Positions 1-55,014 of a DNA stretch of 64,000 nt are shown piece after piece. The position numbers and the translations under genes were made by a program. The notes under the pieces were generated by a model. It was not told the origin of the DNA. It made no database searches and saw only the letters and a program-made list of their open reading frames with translations. The DNA comes from Plecoglossus altivelis (taxonomy: Eukaryota > Chordata > Actinopteri > Osmeriformes > Plecoglossidae): contig BROE01000004.1 in NCBI GenBank assembly GCA_036571765.1, positions 1,791,967 to 1,855,966 on the forward strand, read 5' to 3'. Within the stretch, counting starts at the first letter, position 1. The number at the start of each line of letters is the position of its first letter.

Positions 1-3
1 TAG

Positions 4-223
4 CTGATACCATACCTTCAGTCGAATTTGACGGGATTCAAGAAACTGGAGATTCTCAACTTCAGGAACGGTAGCGTTGTGGTCAACAGCAAGATGAAAT
101 TTGCCAAGTCGGTTCCTTACAATGTCACTCAGGCCGTGCACAACGTGCTCGAGGACTTCTGTAGTGCGGCAGCCAAGCGCGTGGACATTGAAATAGACAG
201 CGGTTCGTTGGACATTGAGCCAG
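4..223 (+). CDS. impg1: impg1 exon: SEA domain
   Basis: The acceptor is the 'tag' at 1-3 (which would be an in-frame stop, so the exon must start at 4). It is 220 bp, phase 0 in and 1 out, with donor gtatgg. It encodes most of the membrane-proximal SEA domain (LEILNFRNGSVVV motif, conserved FAKSVPYNVT). Confidence 0.85.
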
Positions 224-991
224 GTATGGCAGTGTGGTAGCACTATTTAGATACTAACATAAATATGATGTTAACTGTGAATCCAACACGATAGTCCCTG
301 GTGTGTATTGTTTAAAGTTGTATATACTGCCTGACCGGAATAATATTAGGAGGGGAGAGTATAAATTGAACATGTTACTTCTTGTCGATGTTGGGCAACG
401 CTTGCAGCTAAACATTCAATTTCAACATAAGAATCTTAGGGGGGGAGAACGTTTACCTGGACTTGCTAACTTCACCTTTGTCCCTCCTCCTTCTCCATCC
501 ACGTAGCTGACCAGGCCGATCCCTGTAAGTTTTTGGCTTGCAACGAGGTCTCGCGTTGTGTGGTGAACCGGTGGAGCAAAGAGGCGGAGTGTTTGTGTGA
601 CCCTGGCTACATGACTGTGGACGGACTACCCTGTCAGAGCATCTGTATCCTGCAGCCAGACTTCTGCCTCAATGGGGGGGAGTGTGAAATAGTTCCAGGT
701 CACGGAGCAGCTTGCAGGTACCTTAGCATAACTCGAAGACCAAATGAACTGGAACGCTGTTTATTGGCCAGAATTTGAGACATATAATATACCTTAAATG
801 TTCTTTATTTTTTGGTATGTTATTGATTATTGTGGTCTTTTATTAGCCGGTAATCTATAACTTCTCATTATGATTTCACCAGATTTGCTGTTGAATTTGT
901 TTTTCTTGTTTTTGTGTTTGCATGTTAATATAAAAGTTGCAACTTAACTATTGCATCATCAACTAAACAGTGCAATTTGCTCCTACTGTTC

Positions 992-1050
<59 letters not shown>

Positions 1051-3498
1051 CCACAACCCACCCTAACACGCAAGACACGCATGCACTCACTGGAAGGCTG
1101 TGTGGTTCATTTCTGCTCTAACCCAGTCTCTTTGACCTCTTTAGATGTCCCATAGGTAAATACTGGCTCTTAAAGGGAGAGCGCTGCAGCGAGGTGGTGG
1201 CCATGCCTGTAGAACCCCTTCTTTTCATAGCCTGCCTAATGGGCTGGCTCAGCACTGTGTATGCCCTGATAGGTCTCATGATATTCATGTACAGAAAATA
1301 TAAACGGACCAGAGACACAGTGACTTTGGCGTAAGCAGGTCTATTTTTTTTCCCATATCAACTTGCTGTTGAAAGTGTGTTGATTTTTTTTTTAAGGGGA
1401 AAGGGGGGGTATTATATTAGAAAGTTTCTTTGTATAAATAGCTCGCTCCTTCCTCTTGCATCTCACGCTTTTAGTTCTGAACATTGTCGCATGGCTTAGG
1501 AAACTGAAAATTATTTTAGCTACACTGTTCAAACCTTATCGGGGTTTTTTTTCAATGAGGTGACGCACCTTTTATGTAATCTCAGCTTGGAGTACCAATC
1601 TCATGTCGTTTCTATAGAGAAAACCTCATTCTAAATCTCATTAGCTCACATCACCTCACCAACTGACGCAAACAGATATGTACAAAGAGAACTCAAGTAT
1701 AGTTTTTAAGTCTATGTAATGATTATGCTGAAAGGTAGCGACAGAAACTGAAGATACATTCTCTCTTTACTGCATTAGTAGACACAACATTTACTCACGC
1801 AACATTTATATCTTAACATACCCAAGATTTATACCTCTACTTATTATTAGTGCAACACATTTTACCTCGGAGCAGGGCATGTTAACTACATTATTGTAAT
1901 TACGAGTACCCTTACATGCTAACCTTACCTATTGTTTAACCTAAAGGTTGGATTGTCAGGTATGACCCTGGCTCTTTGATCCTGTTAGCAAGTGTAATTG
2001 TTGGAGCAGCTTTACTGCTCTTCTGGGATTGCGAAGGTTTTAGCCCAGACACAGAACCCACCCCCGGGGTTAACACATGCCTCCTTTCATTAACACAGAC
2101 CCTCACCTTTAATCCAGCTATCTTACTTACCATTTGGGGAAGCACAAAAACAACAGTAAACAAGCCTTACTTAGCCAAACCTAAAGGTTATTTTCAAATG
2201 GCAATTCCTTTGCCCCAGTAATCTCACCGTGAATGTCGCCTGCCATAGATATAGCACAGGAACCATTAGATTAGTCTCAGACCAATCTATAACAATCAAC
2301 ATGGCACTGATAGGGCTGCCCGCACAAATATAATTGAAATGTCATAGGATCTTTTCTTTCACATCTGCCAGAAATAGAAAGAAATGAGAGAGTTGTCTGC
2401 GCTGTGTCTGAGTGCTGCACTAAACCCACACACCTGCCTCCTGCTGTCTACTGTGTGGTTTAGAATCCCCCCCCCCCCCCCGTACTAACGTGTCTTCTTC
2501 TACAGAAATGTTCTACTTCATGTGATTTTTCCCTTGGGGATAATGTATAGTTTTAAAATCGATTCTATTGTTTCTGTTGACATTTCTTATGTGGAGCTGC
2601 TGTAAGTGCTTGTAATGACTGTCTGACAAGGCTTTTCCTTCTTGTCACCATCAGATCTCCTCGTGCACCTACCCTCCCTGGCCTGACAAGCTAGTCCGTG
2701 AGACAACAGGCAACAAAGCTCCGGAAACAGGTAAGAACAATTATGTAAGTTCTTCCATTCAAAGAAAACATTTGGAGGAAACAAGAGAATGAAGGGAAAT
2801 CTCGTCAGGCCTGAAGACTGATGCCTGCTTTTAGAGCAGGATTACTGTTTGGCAAAACTGGGGGACCTGTCTGAGCCGTCGATGCCTCAGGGCTGTGTAC
2901 AAAATTGGTTTAAGAGGTTTGTGTCTCCACAACAGACTTAACCACCGACAGAACTAAACACAGTCAAACCTCTTCTCAAGGGGCCCAGACTCCAAGTGAG
3001 GCTGTTTGGCAGCTTACCGCCTGTTTACAGTCTGTGTACCGTCTGTTTTCCTGCTCTAGTAGGAAGGTAGGGGTGATTAACAAGACGGTTTGTGGAAGCA
3101 GCAGGCATTGTTGGCTTTGTCACAAGGTGCTCAGACTGGCTAACACTGATCCTTCAGGTTGTGTCACTTCTGTCAGAATACCAACTTCCTTGTTTACGTT
3201 CATTTATGTTCTGGAAGGATTAGTACAGGATTGCTTACCTAACATGGATGTAACATGTTTCTATAAATGGGTCAAGATGATTCGATCGTAAGAATACTTT
3301 GTGAAGTATAGCTGGAAACCTGTGGATGGACTGACGTGTATCTCTGGTTCTGTGCGCAGGTACGACAGGTACTGGAGGACCACGGGACAAATGCAGAAGA
3401 GCTTACCTGACGTCATGGATCATGTTAAGGACCGCGTTGAGAAGAGAAAGGCAGTTCCTAGTAACAGCCAGGTGACATTCCTCAGTACCGGTCTCTGA
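4..3498 (+). CDS. impg1: Interphotoreceptor matrix proteoglycan, 3' (C-terminal) part, four exons
   Basis: Spliced CDS: 4-223, 507-717, 1145-1330, 3360-3498; the 5' part lies before the window. It yields 251 residues with consistent phases (1, 2, 2). Residues 1-73 are a SEA domain with the self-cleavage-type motif G-S-V-V-V at 23-27; about 80-158 form two Cys-rich EGF-like modules; about 168-192 is a hydrophobic transmembrane helix followed by the basic stop-transfer YRKYKR; the cytoplasmic tail is about 57 residues. The family makes hyaluronan-binding proteoglycans of the matrix around photoreceptors. Convergent neighbour myo6 matches human IMPG1-MYO6 order, so I use impg1. The membrane anchor and second EGF module are typical of mammalian IMPG2, so impg2 remains possible. 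Family membership is secure; the exact paralogue is not. Confidence 0.85.
507..717 (+). CDS. impg1: impg1 exon: EGF-like modules
   Basis: 211 bp, phase 1 in and 2 out, acceptor ccacgtag, donor gtacct. It starts with the family-typical ADQADPCKF and contains regularly spaced cysteines (CKFLAC, CLCDPGY, CQSIC, FCLNGGEC), marking the first EGF-like domain and most of a second. Confidence 0.88.
1145..1330 (+). CDS. impg1: impg1 exon: end of EGF module and transmembrane helix
   Basis: 186 bp, phase 2 in and 2 out, acceptor tctttag, donor gtaagc. It completes the second EGF-like module, then encodes a roughly 25-residue hydrophobic span (PLLFIACLMGW...LMIFM) and a basic YRKYKR flank. Reading through the donor gives an immediate in-frame TAA, so intron retention would make a protein ending right after the membrane. 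Confidence 0.85.
3360..3498 (+). CDS. impg1: impg1 last coding exon: cytoplasmic tail
   Basis: Acceptor tgtgcgcag; 139 coding bases to TGA at 3496-3498. Joined to the 1330 donor (GC|G gives Ala) it reads YDRYWRTTG..., a charged, soluble tail with no domain I recognise. Phase compatibility with the exon at 1145 is the main evidence, so an additional intervening exon cannot be ruled out. Confidence 0.65.
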
Positions 3499-4592
3499 CA
3501 CTCCGGTCTCTATGGTAACCGGATGCCGGGGTTTAACAGGAAAAGAGCCCTGGCGTATCCTAACGAACACTTTCAAGCGAACTGTGTACATTCATGGCCT
3601 GTCGTTTCCATCTGTAGATAACGGACGCAAGGAAAAACGGACAACGGACTTGAGTTTTAACAGCATGGAACAAGCTGATTAAGCTTGTTAGTGCTCACTG
3701 GACTGCTTAAGTCTCTTCTGTTGTACGTGTGTGTGTGTGTGTGTGTGTGTGGAGATCTATTCATGTGTAGTGGACAGGTTGGGAAAAGTAAAATAGAACT
3801 TTAGACAAACGTTGAGAAATGCTTTACTGTGCAATAACGAGTTAAACATCAAGACGAGCCTATCTGTGTGGGTGATGCTTATAGTCACATCTCTTGTCTG
3901 TGCATTCATGAATCTAAAGTGTTGTCACGCTACTCTGTACACAGGCGAGTTTTGACCAAACGGGCTGATATGATGCTGTACAGATGTCACCCTGAAAATG
4001 ACGTGTTGTAGTAAGAGAGTTAAGAGGCAGAGAGAAACATGGAATGCATTTATTTCATTCGTTAGATCAGCATTAGAAAAGTGACAGTGAAAAGGCAGTA
4101 TACAAGGAGTGATTGTAATTGCGTATTGAGATACAGACCACGGAAAAGCCAGTCATTTCGTTGTACGGTACAAGTTGTTCCAGGAAATCTCACAGTAGGA
4201 CACGTCACTCTGTGTTTTCAAGTCATACATAAATAAATACTTACAGTAGGTCTTAAGCGAAACACACACCTGGGCCACAGCAGCGCAACTGGATAGATCT
4301 CACGCATTCAAACAACCAAATCGCCTTTTCGCTTAAGCGTCAAAAGGACCGAAATGCCAGGGATCATTCTGACTCTCAGCCTTACCTGAAGACAGTAGTT
4401 CTAGTCTTAGAGGAGATTGTCTCAAGGCGTCGATGTTTGTGACTGAAGACAATCCTCTCCCTTTAGCTGTATGTGTGACTAGATTATTGCTTAACTTTAC
4501 GACACGCAAAGAACCGTTTGAATCCAACAGAGATCTATGTGCCCGGACCCTTGCATGTTGGGAGTAGAAATATTTTTCTTTTTGAAAATAAA
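3499..4592 (+). other. impg1 3' UTR
   Basis: AT-rich noncoding stretch after the stop, with a (GT)n run at 3727-3750 and no convincing reading frame. AATAAA occurs at 4232-4237 and 4587-4592, so alternative 3' ends are possible. Extent inferred from these signals only. Confidence 0.5.
4587..4592 (+). terminator. Polyadenylation signal AATAAA (impg1, distal)
   Basis: Canonical AATAAA about 1.09 kb after the impg1 stop and just before the intergenic minisatellite. A second copy is at 4232-4237. Which is used cannot be told from sequence. Confidence 0.45.
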
Positions 4593-4718
4593 AGTGTACA
4601 TTCTATTAGAAATATTACACTTTCTTTGTATCATACAAAAAATAATGTACGGTGTGACGGTCTAATGTCAAATGAGATGGTTTCCATGACGATAGGCTAC
4701 CTGTGTACCGGATGCTGT

Positions 4719-5808
4719 TAGCTTCACGTCTCTCCCTCAGTTTAGCTTCACGTCTCTCCCTCAGTTTAGCTTCACGTCTCTCCCTCAGTTTAGCTTCACG
4801 TCTNNNNNNNNNNNNNNNNNNNNNNNNNNNNNNNNNNNNNNNNNNNNNNNNNNNNNNNNNNNNNNNNNNNNNNNNNNNNNNNNNNNNNNNNNNNNNNNNN
4901 NNNNNNNNNNNNNNNNNNNNNNNNNNNNNNNNNNNNNNNNNNNNNNNNNNNNNNNNNNNNNNNNNNNNNNNNNNNNNNNNNNNNNNNNNNNNNNNNNNNN
5001 NNNNNNNNNNNNNNNNNNNNNNNNNNNNNNNNNNNNNNNNNNNNNNNNNNNNNNNNNNNNNNNNNNNNNNNNNNNNNNNNNNNNNNNNNNNNNNNNNNNN
5101 NNNNNNNNNNNNNNNNNNNNNNNNNNNNNNNNNNNNNNNNNNNNNNNNNNNNNNNNNNNNNNNNNNNNNNNNNNNNNNNNNNNNNNNNNNNNNNNNNNNN
5201 NNNNNNNNNNNNNNNNNNNNNNNNNNNNNNNNNNNNNNNNNNNNNNNNNNNNNNNNNNNNNNNNNNNNNNNNNNNNNNNNNNNNNNNNNNNNNNNNNNNN
5301 NNNNNNNNNNNNNNNNNNNNNNNNNNNNNNNNNNNNNNNNNNNNNNNNNNNNNNNNNNNNNNNNNNNNNNNNNNNNNNNNNNNNNNNNNNNNNNNNNNNN
5401 NNNNNNNNNNNNNNNNNNNNNNNNNNNNNNNNNNNNNNNNNNNNNNNNNNNNNNNNNNNNNNNNNNNNNNNNNNNNNNNNNNNNNNNNNNNNNNNNNNNN
5501 NNNNNNNNNNNNNNNNNNNNNNNNNNNNNNNNNNNNNNNNNNNNNNNNNNNNNNNNNNNNNNNNNNNNNNNNNNNNNNNNNNNNNNNNNNNNNNNNNNNN
5601 NNNNNNNNNNNNNNNNNNNNNNNNNNNNNNNNNNNNNNNNNNNNNACGTCTCTCCCTCAGTTTAGCTTCACGTCTCTCCCTCAGTTTAGCTTCACGTCTC
5701 TCCCTCAGTTTAGCTTCACGTCTCTCCCTCACTTTAGCTTCACGTCTCTACCTCAGTTTAGCTTCACGTCTCTCCCTCAGTTTAGCTTCACGTCTCTCCC
5801 TCAGTTTA
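4719..5808. repeat. 24-bp minisatellite spanning an assembly gap
   Basis: Tandem units TAGCTTCACGTCTCTCCCTC plus AGTT flank both sides of an N run (4804-5645, 842 bases): about 3.5 copies before and about 7 after, nearly identical apart from single substitutions near 5730-5750. The gap is therefore almost certainly unresolved array. Any reading frame through it is spurious. Confidence 0.95.
4804..5645. other. Assembly gap (N)
   Basis: 842 N bases inside the 24-bp minisatellite; the true length is unknown. Confidence 0.99.
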
Positions 5809-6918
5809 CCAAACTGTCATTAATAACTGCTCATTTCTGATCTCAATCACATTTGGTCCAACTTAGTAACTATCTCATGGTATGCATGATTTACATGTAG
5901 TAGTTCAACATTCCAACCATTAAGTCTAATTAGAACACGGAAATGCCATTTTTGTTTAACAACATTTGAACAAAATGCTGTATGGATTATTCAAAAACAA
6001 GACGCAAAATTAACTGACGACCAAACCCCAATGGCATTCCTAACTGGGTCATGTTCAGGGAACCTGCCATTCATTCTATACCTTTTTAATTAGCATGACA
6101 AATTAAATCACACATTTGAATAATAAGACATAACCAACAAATAAGACTGAAGGAAAAAAAATCAACTAAAATCAAATTACATTCGGTTTGAAAGACGAGG
6201 TAAAGAATTTTACAGTATTGTCAAATATATCTTAATTGGAAATTAATAAAGCGTGTAGTTACCGGAAATAATCATTAGAGACCGTGACATGTGTAATACA
6301 GTCTCAGATGAAAACAGAGATCCAATCTCCTTGTGCAAGTATTGTCCTGAAAAAACTACACGAAAACTATATAAACAGCTGAAGTAAGAGTAGAATTATC
6401 AACAAGCTGTTAAGCCCACAGAGATGAGAAGACCGTAGTGAAATCAAAAATGAATTATTATAAACATCTATGATTTAATACTCTCAACATTTTTTGGGGA
6501 GGCAGCTTTGAAACGGTTCCTACTTTCAGCGATTTACCTTATTTAGTAGTAGTATGTAAGGCCTCATAGTTAAGAGTTGCAGAAATGAAGAAAACTACCT
6601 ACTTGCCTGACAAAACTGAGACCCTCAGCAGAGGAATCATCTGCTTTAAACTCAAACAAGACCATTCTAAGCCAGCAAGATCCCCCCAAAAACAAAACAA
6701 AAAACAAAACAGACAAAATGAACAAAAAGCTGTTCTTTCATGACTGCAGTGTACCCAGCCAGAACATGGAACAGCATGCCTGAACACACGCTGTGTAGGG
6801 TCCAGTTAGCTGGTACACTCTTCCCTTTGCTGTGTGTGTGTGTCTGTGTGTGTCTGTGTCTGTCTGTGTGTGTGGTGTGTGTCTGTGTGTGTGGTGTGTG
6901 TGTGTGTGAGGCAGGGGG
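5809..6918 (-). other. myo6 3' UTR and convergent intergenic space
   Basis: AT-rich DNA with no supported gene. On the minus strand it follows the myo6 stop. ATTAAA (TTTAAT on plus) occurs at 6474-6479 and 6085-6090 as possible poly(A) signals; I saw no AATAAA on the minus strand here. A (GT)n-type run lies at 6831-6909, directly after the stop codon in the transcript. Confidence 0.45.
6474..6479 (-). terminator. Candidate poly(A) signal ATTAAA (myo6)
   Basis: ATTAAA on the minus strand about 440 nt downstream of the myo6 stop; another is at 6085-6090. A variant signal only, with no transcript evidence. Confidence 0.25.
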
Positions 6919-49449
<42,531 letters not shown>

Positions 49450-52400
49450 CGCTGCGCTGGGCTGTGGAGAGCAACACGTCAGTACGACACGCCTGTGATC
49501 AGAGCGGTCATTACATTCAAGACTCTTAGACATCGGTGACGGACACGATGAAAGAAAGCTATCGCTCGAGGGCAAAAGGTTCTAACGTGAGCGTGCGCGT
49601 GGAGAGTAACAATCGCGAAGTCATCAAAACATCTAATATCCATTAAGCGGTATGAAAGTAAATTTGGGTTTTAAAAAAAATTGCAAGTGTAAAACTGAAT
49701 ATAAACGCGGAATGTAGTATGTATCTTTGAAACGTGATTTTCAAATACGCAAAAAAAGATTTGTATCTTCGAAATCAGAGTTTTAAAAGCACCGAAAAGA
49801 TTTAGCCTTCGTTTGCAAACCAAAGGCGTGTTAATTTTGAATTCACCTCTTCAAAATGTCAATGATTTATTTCAATGAAAAAGAAAATAATGATCGAAAA
49901 ATGTCAAGGTCGGATATTCAGGCAAAAATTGAGAGGCAAATAATTCGAGCTGAATCTTTTTGACCTTATGTCTTAGGTCAAAACTTTATACAGTTGCCAA
50001 CGGTTGACGATGGCGATACTTCACTGACGTCAGCTTGGATGGCAACAAGCGTATGTGGACACCGCCACACTCCTATTCTCTTGGGCATGGGCTCTAATTA
50101 CAGAGACAGCTGAACGTACTTAATGTGGTTAGATGGTAGTAAAAGATTATCCTCAGAGACCCCAGGCACGCGCTGTGTAACAACACAATAGATGGTCACC
50201 TCACAGGAACTGTGTGTGTGTCTTTGTTTGATCAGCTAATGACTGTTGTAAAGATGTACGTAACTGTCCATTGCTTTTTCCATCATACCCTCTAGCCCTC
50301 TCTACTATACCCCTCCCTCCTCTTTCCTCTCCTCTCTCTACCTTCTCTCCCTCCCTTCCTCCTTCCCTCCCCCTCTCTCTTTCTCTCTCTCCCTCCCTTC
50401 CTCTCTCTCTCCCTCCCTCTCTCTCCCCCCCGCTCTCTCCCTCCCTCTATCCCTCTCTCCCTCTATCCCTCCCTCCCTCCCTCCCTCTAAAAGGTACAAC
50501 AGGTTACAAACTAAAGCCATGCGTGAGACTGAAAAACAGCCATTACCACCAGACTAGCGACTTGCGAGTCCTAAAAACAAGACCGCTGTTTTGTTTTGTG
50601 ACAACGACGGTGAAAACAGCGTGAGCTGGAACACGTACAGCGGGATGGGTCAGGTGATGTGCCACTGACACTACTGACACTACGATCCAGAGGACAGCGT
50701 TACTCTACAGTCATGCTACAAGCGAGAAAACCTCCTATCTCATGTTCAAAGCAGGATCTAATAACTAAAGCTTCCTTCGAAATGTGTCTTGGCTTGTTTC
50801 AAGCAATCTCAAGCTGTAAATCTGCACCACCTGGCAATAACTTCCTCCTTAGCATCTTTTGGACTTTTGCAAAACTGTTGGCTACTTTATGGTAGCTGTC
50901 ATAAGCAAATAGAAATGGCAAACCCTCGAGCTGTTTGGAAGAGTTTCCTAGGGAACGTAGCAACAGTGGCCCAGTCTGGGGGAGTCGTCCGTCTCTCTCT
51001 GTGTGTGTGTGTACTCACGCTCATAGCTGCGTCCTGATGGGACTATGCCCCCTGAATCACTAAGCTGCTAGGTTTGGCAAAGTCCCACAACACAGCTAGA
51101 GTTGTGGAGAGATTTTCACAGCGGCTCCATGATCAATGATTCAAGTCACGCTTTGCGGAAGGGGGGGGGGGGGGGGGGAGAAATTTCATAAGCGCCACCA
51201 GCTGTTGTGTGAGAAAAAACCCCGCATCAAAAACATATCAAAACAAACAGACCAATTCAAAAACAAACATTTTGGATAGTCCACAGGCAGAAATGTAAGC
51301 TTGGGATTTCACAAGGATATGAGAGGAGTACGTCTTCTCATGGGAGCCCGGTACAGCTACTGTAGACTTTGTCAGTCCTGACTCTTCCTGTGCGACAAGT
51401 TCTCCAAGTACAAAACTGTTTCGTCAACTTACAAACTAACAGTCTTGCTGAGGCGGAAGTTCAAGTCCAGGGAGACGTTGATCCTATTAGCATGAGTGAG
51501 ATCATAGACGATAGTAATTTGTTTGCATACTTAAAAAAAAGAAAGAAAAAAAGTTAAGGAAAAGTTAAGCCGAGTACCGACGTTTATGACTCAAAAAAAA
51601 CATTCAAGTGTTAAACAAGTTAGCTTTGGCCTGCTGTAAGACTTCATATGTCATCTGTTTTCATGCCAACTTTCTGTGTCATTAATCAGAGTCTGGAATG
51701 TTCTCCAATCTAGTCAGGCATGACTAAACACGGATGAAGGTTATCAGTGCCTTGTGCTTTTGAACTATGTCGTTAGCCTGGTTGTGTACAGACTTCCATA
51801 ACTGCGTGATCTGCCTTATAATACTGTACTTTCCATTAAATCATCGTATCTTTGTCCTTATGATTGTTAAAAACGTATCTTATGCGTTTCCATCTTTGTC
51901 TCTTAAGCTCTGTATTGTCCATGTCTGAAATGTTGTCATCTGAAGGTGCCAGTATCTTCTGGTGGATCTCTGACGATATATTTAAATGAGCGATTCCTTC
52001 CTGAAACTCCTTCAGGATATGAGGTGAGGTTAACATCCGACGTTTTCAGCTTTGCGGTGACGCAGTCTGACCGCTTAACACATTAACCCAGTTAGATTAA
52101 GTGAGCACATTTGAATGCAGTCGTTCAAGGTACTGCATTGTGCATTTCATAACGTTAATGTGAGCACAGGAACCTGTCTGTTGAGAACAGATTTAGTCAT
52201 CCGCATGTGTGAAAAGGACTCATGCGTATTCTCTGTGTACACAAAGATTCTCTCTGCCCTGTCATTGACCCTCAGAAAGCAGGGTTGATCACTCTAAAAC
52301 CTTGAACTAGCTTCAATGGTTAAAACTAGACTGAACTAGAGCCAGACTTTTTGTACAGTGTTACATGAGCTGCAGTGAACCATGTATAACTCGAACTGCC

Positions 52401-53871
52401 TCAAGCTCCAACGAGCCACAGAGCCAGAATTAAGCAGGGAGAAAACCCAACTCACTTCAATGCCAAATTTTACAGTCCAGCTCAAAACCAGTATTGTAAT
52501 TCTTATACAATGACCACCATTACGGCATCTATACGGCCAAAATAGGTGTTAAAAGTGGAAATATGTATTTCAACAGCACAGTTTGGCATCAGTAGCGACA
52601 GGGCCCTGTGCGGCTTACGGTCTGCATTCAGGTCTCTCCGTCTACCTCCAACTAAAGCGATTACGAGTACACGCATTTTCTTATTTAGTAGTCTGTCAAA
52701 TTTAAGTCAACGATTCAACACGTTTATGTTTGTGGCAACCATTTTCCCTTGATTTCATACTTGACTAAAAGCTTAGATCATAGTAAACAGTAACTACTTA
52801 GTGCACAGCTTCAACAGAAGTTTGATCGTGTCTACTTCGCCGTAACACAGGTTAGACTAGCTTTATATCACGTCTGTATCATGTGACTTCACCATGCAAC
52901 CTTCGGATCGCTTCTCACATAAAACATCAAGGCCTCTCCGTCACCATCACGAAACTGCTGAATTAGTCGAAATCTTAAGAGGCGCGTAATGAACTGCCAG
53001 AACTTCTTTTCAAGTCAATACGGTTCCAGTTTCTAACCTTCGCTATCCTGTCGTTGTTCCGGTCTTGTCACCACGTCCGTGATGTGCGTGTGAACTCCCG
53101 AGCTGCGCTCGAGGCTTGAGAACCAAGATGTTCTTAGGAGAGAACATCTTCTTTAAGTTAGAGAGCACTAGACATCTGGTGGCCTTGACAGTGCATTGGT
53201 TGTAAGGTCTGCACCGGAGGCAAATCTCGCTAATGTAGCCTCACGTCTGACATTTACATATGCAAATGTTTCTACGCTTGTCATGTAGTGTTTAGAGCTT
53301 CAGCCATGGGAGTCACCGTCCTGTGCCCCTGTAGACTTCAGGAGGAAACCTCCTTCTCTATCTGCTCCTAGCGATGTACAGGCAGGTCAATCGGGTTTAA
53401 GCACCTGTAAATGTATCCGATCTAATGCGACTGAAGTTATTTTTAAACGTCATGTTTTTATATGTTATATACATGTGTGCTACATTGAATTACACGCAAA
53501 TGAATAAGTAAATGAATAAGCAAATGAGTCAATTGTTATATTTAACTTTCGCCGATGTCATTCAATAACTTTATGTGCAACGTCTGCGGTCAATCAAAAC
53601 GAAGACTTGGGCCACTGGATACGTTGGCCTGGTGGACACTGAAGCCATCATCTCTGATTGGCTGATCTGGAGAAACAAACTACGCTCTTAAGTAAACAAA
53701 CGTTTACGTGGAATACTGCGTCAACTGTCGCAAGTTCAAACGTTAAACGTTATTATTTTACAGCCTAATCACTTCACTAAAGACAATAGGGGTGCTTTCA
53801 TTAGTGAGTGTGGTTGATCGTTGATCATTGCTGATGTTATGATTTGGGGATCCCAGTTTACCCTGTCGCAT

Positions 53872-54096
53872 CATCCATCTCCACCTCTACGATCTGGAAA
53901 ACAGCTGGATGTAGCGATGGAGAAAGCATAGAGGGTGACTGGAGCATTACCTGCCCACTGCTCCGGGTGTATGTTCACTGTGTGTGCGTGCGGTTGCCCA
54001 CTACTCACTGCTGTGTGTGCACTTGGATGGGTTAAATGCAGAGGTAAATTTCGAGTATGGGTAACCATACTTGACAATACGTCACTTCACTTCAGA
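53872..54096 (+). mobile_element. L2-like LINE 3' tail
   Basis: Contains TGCCCACTGCTCCGGGTGT, TTCACTGTGTGTGCGTG, GCACTTGGATGGGTTAAATG and CAGAGGTAAATTTC followed by CACTTCACTTC, the well-known 3' end of a fish L2/CR1-type element. Truncated and without coding capacity. Confidence 0.8.
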
Positions 54097-55014
54097 AGGC
54101 ACAGGTCTGTGTCTGTGAACACTAGGGGATCTTATCACAAAAACCTTAAATTGTTGATTTAACCCAGATAGCAGCGATCAGTTAAGATGTGTGCATGTGA
54201 AGCTGAGACAACCACACTGTCAGATTGGTATCTTACCACCAACAGTGGAGGAAATAGAGAGTCATGATTGGATGGTTTGGAAGTTATGCCTTCTAAACCC
54301 ACTCCTCTGCCTCATCAGAGACAAATAGCGGATTGTTGGACTGTGTCCGCCGAAGACTGAGACGCCACTGTCTCGGTACAGGGAGGGTCACATGACATTA
54401 TGAGACACAAAACCCTGTGATATGTTTAGAAACAAAGGCCCCTGAGGCGGCTGTGAACGTGCCAAGATAAAACTCCAAAGAGATCGAGCCTTCAGAGCTT
54501 CAGAATCTGCCTTAAAAACTCTTTCGCTGCAACATCTCCTGGTTTTTAATAACGCCCCCAAAATAGACCAGTATCTTGACCATTCCTTAATTCTTACAGG
54601 TTTAGAAATGAAAACATAACAGACACAATCTTATGAAAATAAAAAAACACCCTTAAATGTGTTGCAGAATATTCACAGGGAAGACGAGCATGATTAAGAT
54701 TAGGCAAGATTACAGATCATGAATCTAGCGGTCGATAAGACGATTGGGAATAAGTTAGTGCTTGTTTCACTGACAGAAAGTGAAAGGGTGTGCGTGCTAC
54801 AGCCCGACCTGTGTCCCAGTCAGAAGGAAGGTGCGTTAAATCGCTTTACAGTGTAACGGGTGTGTCATCAATAACATGGGCCCACACCCAAGCACAACCA
54901 AAGCACATCTTTAGGGTTATGATTACATGCATCACAGCTACCTGACAAAACAGGTTTTCAAACTAACAAGGCATTATAATGGTTTAAGCTAAGTCAACAC
55001 AGGAGGCTCAAGGA

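Noticed and set aside
4703..5732. Open frames of 315-320 codons across N
   Set aside because: They are mostly unknown bases in an assembly gap within a 24-bp repeat.
51836..52036. 66-codon minus-strand frame with a basic centre (LKRQRWKRIRY)
   Set aside because: No domain recognised, no flanking exons or matching phases found; too short to support a gene.
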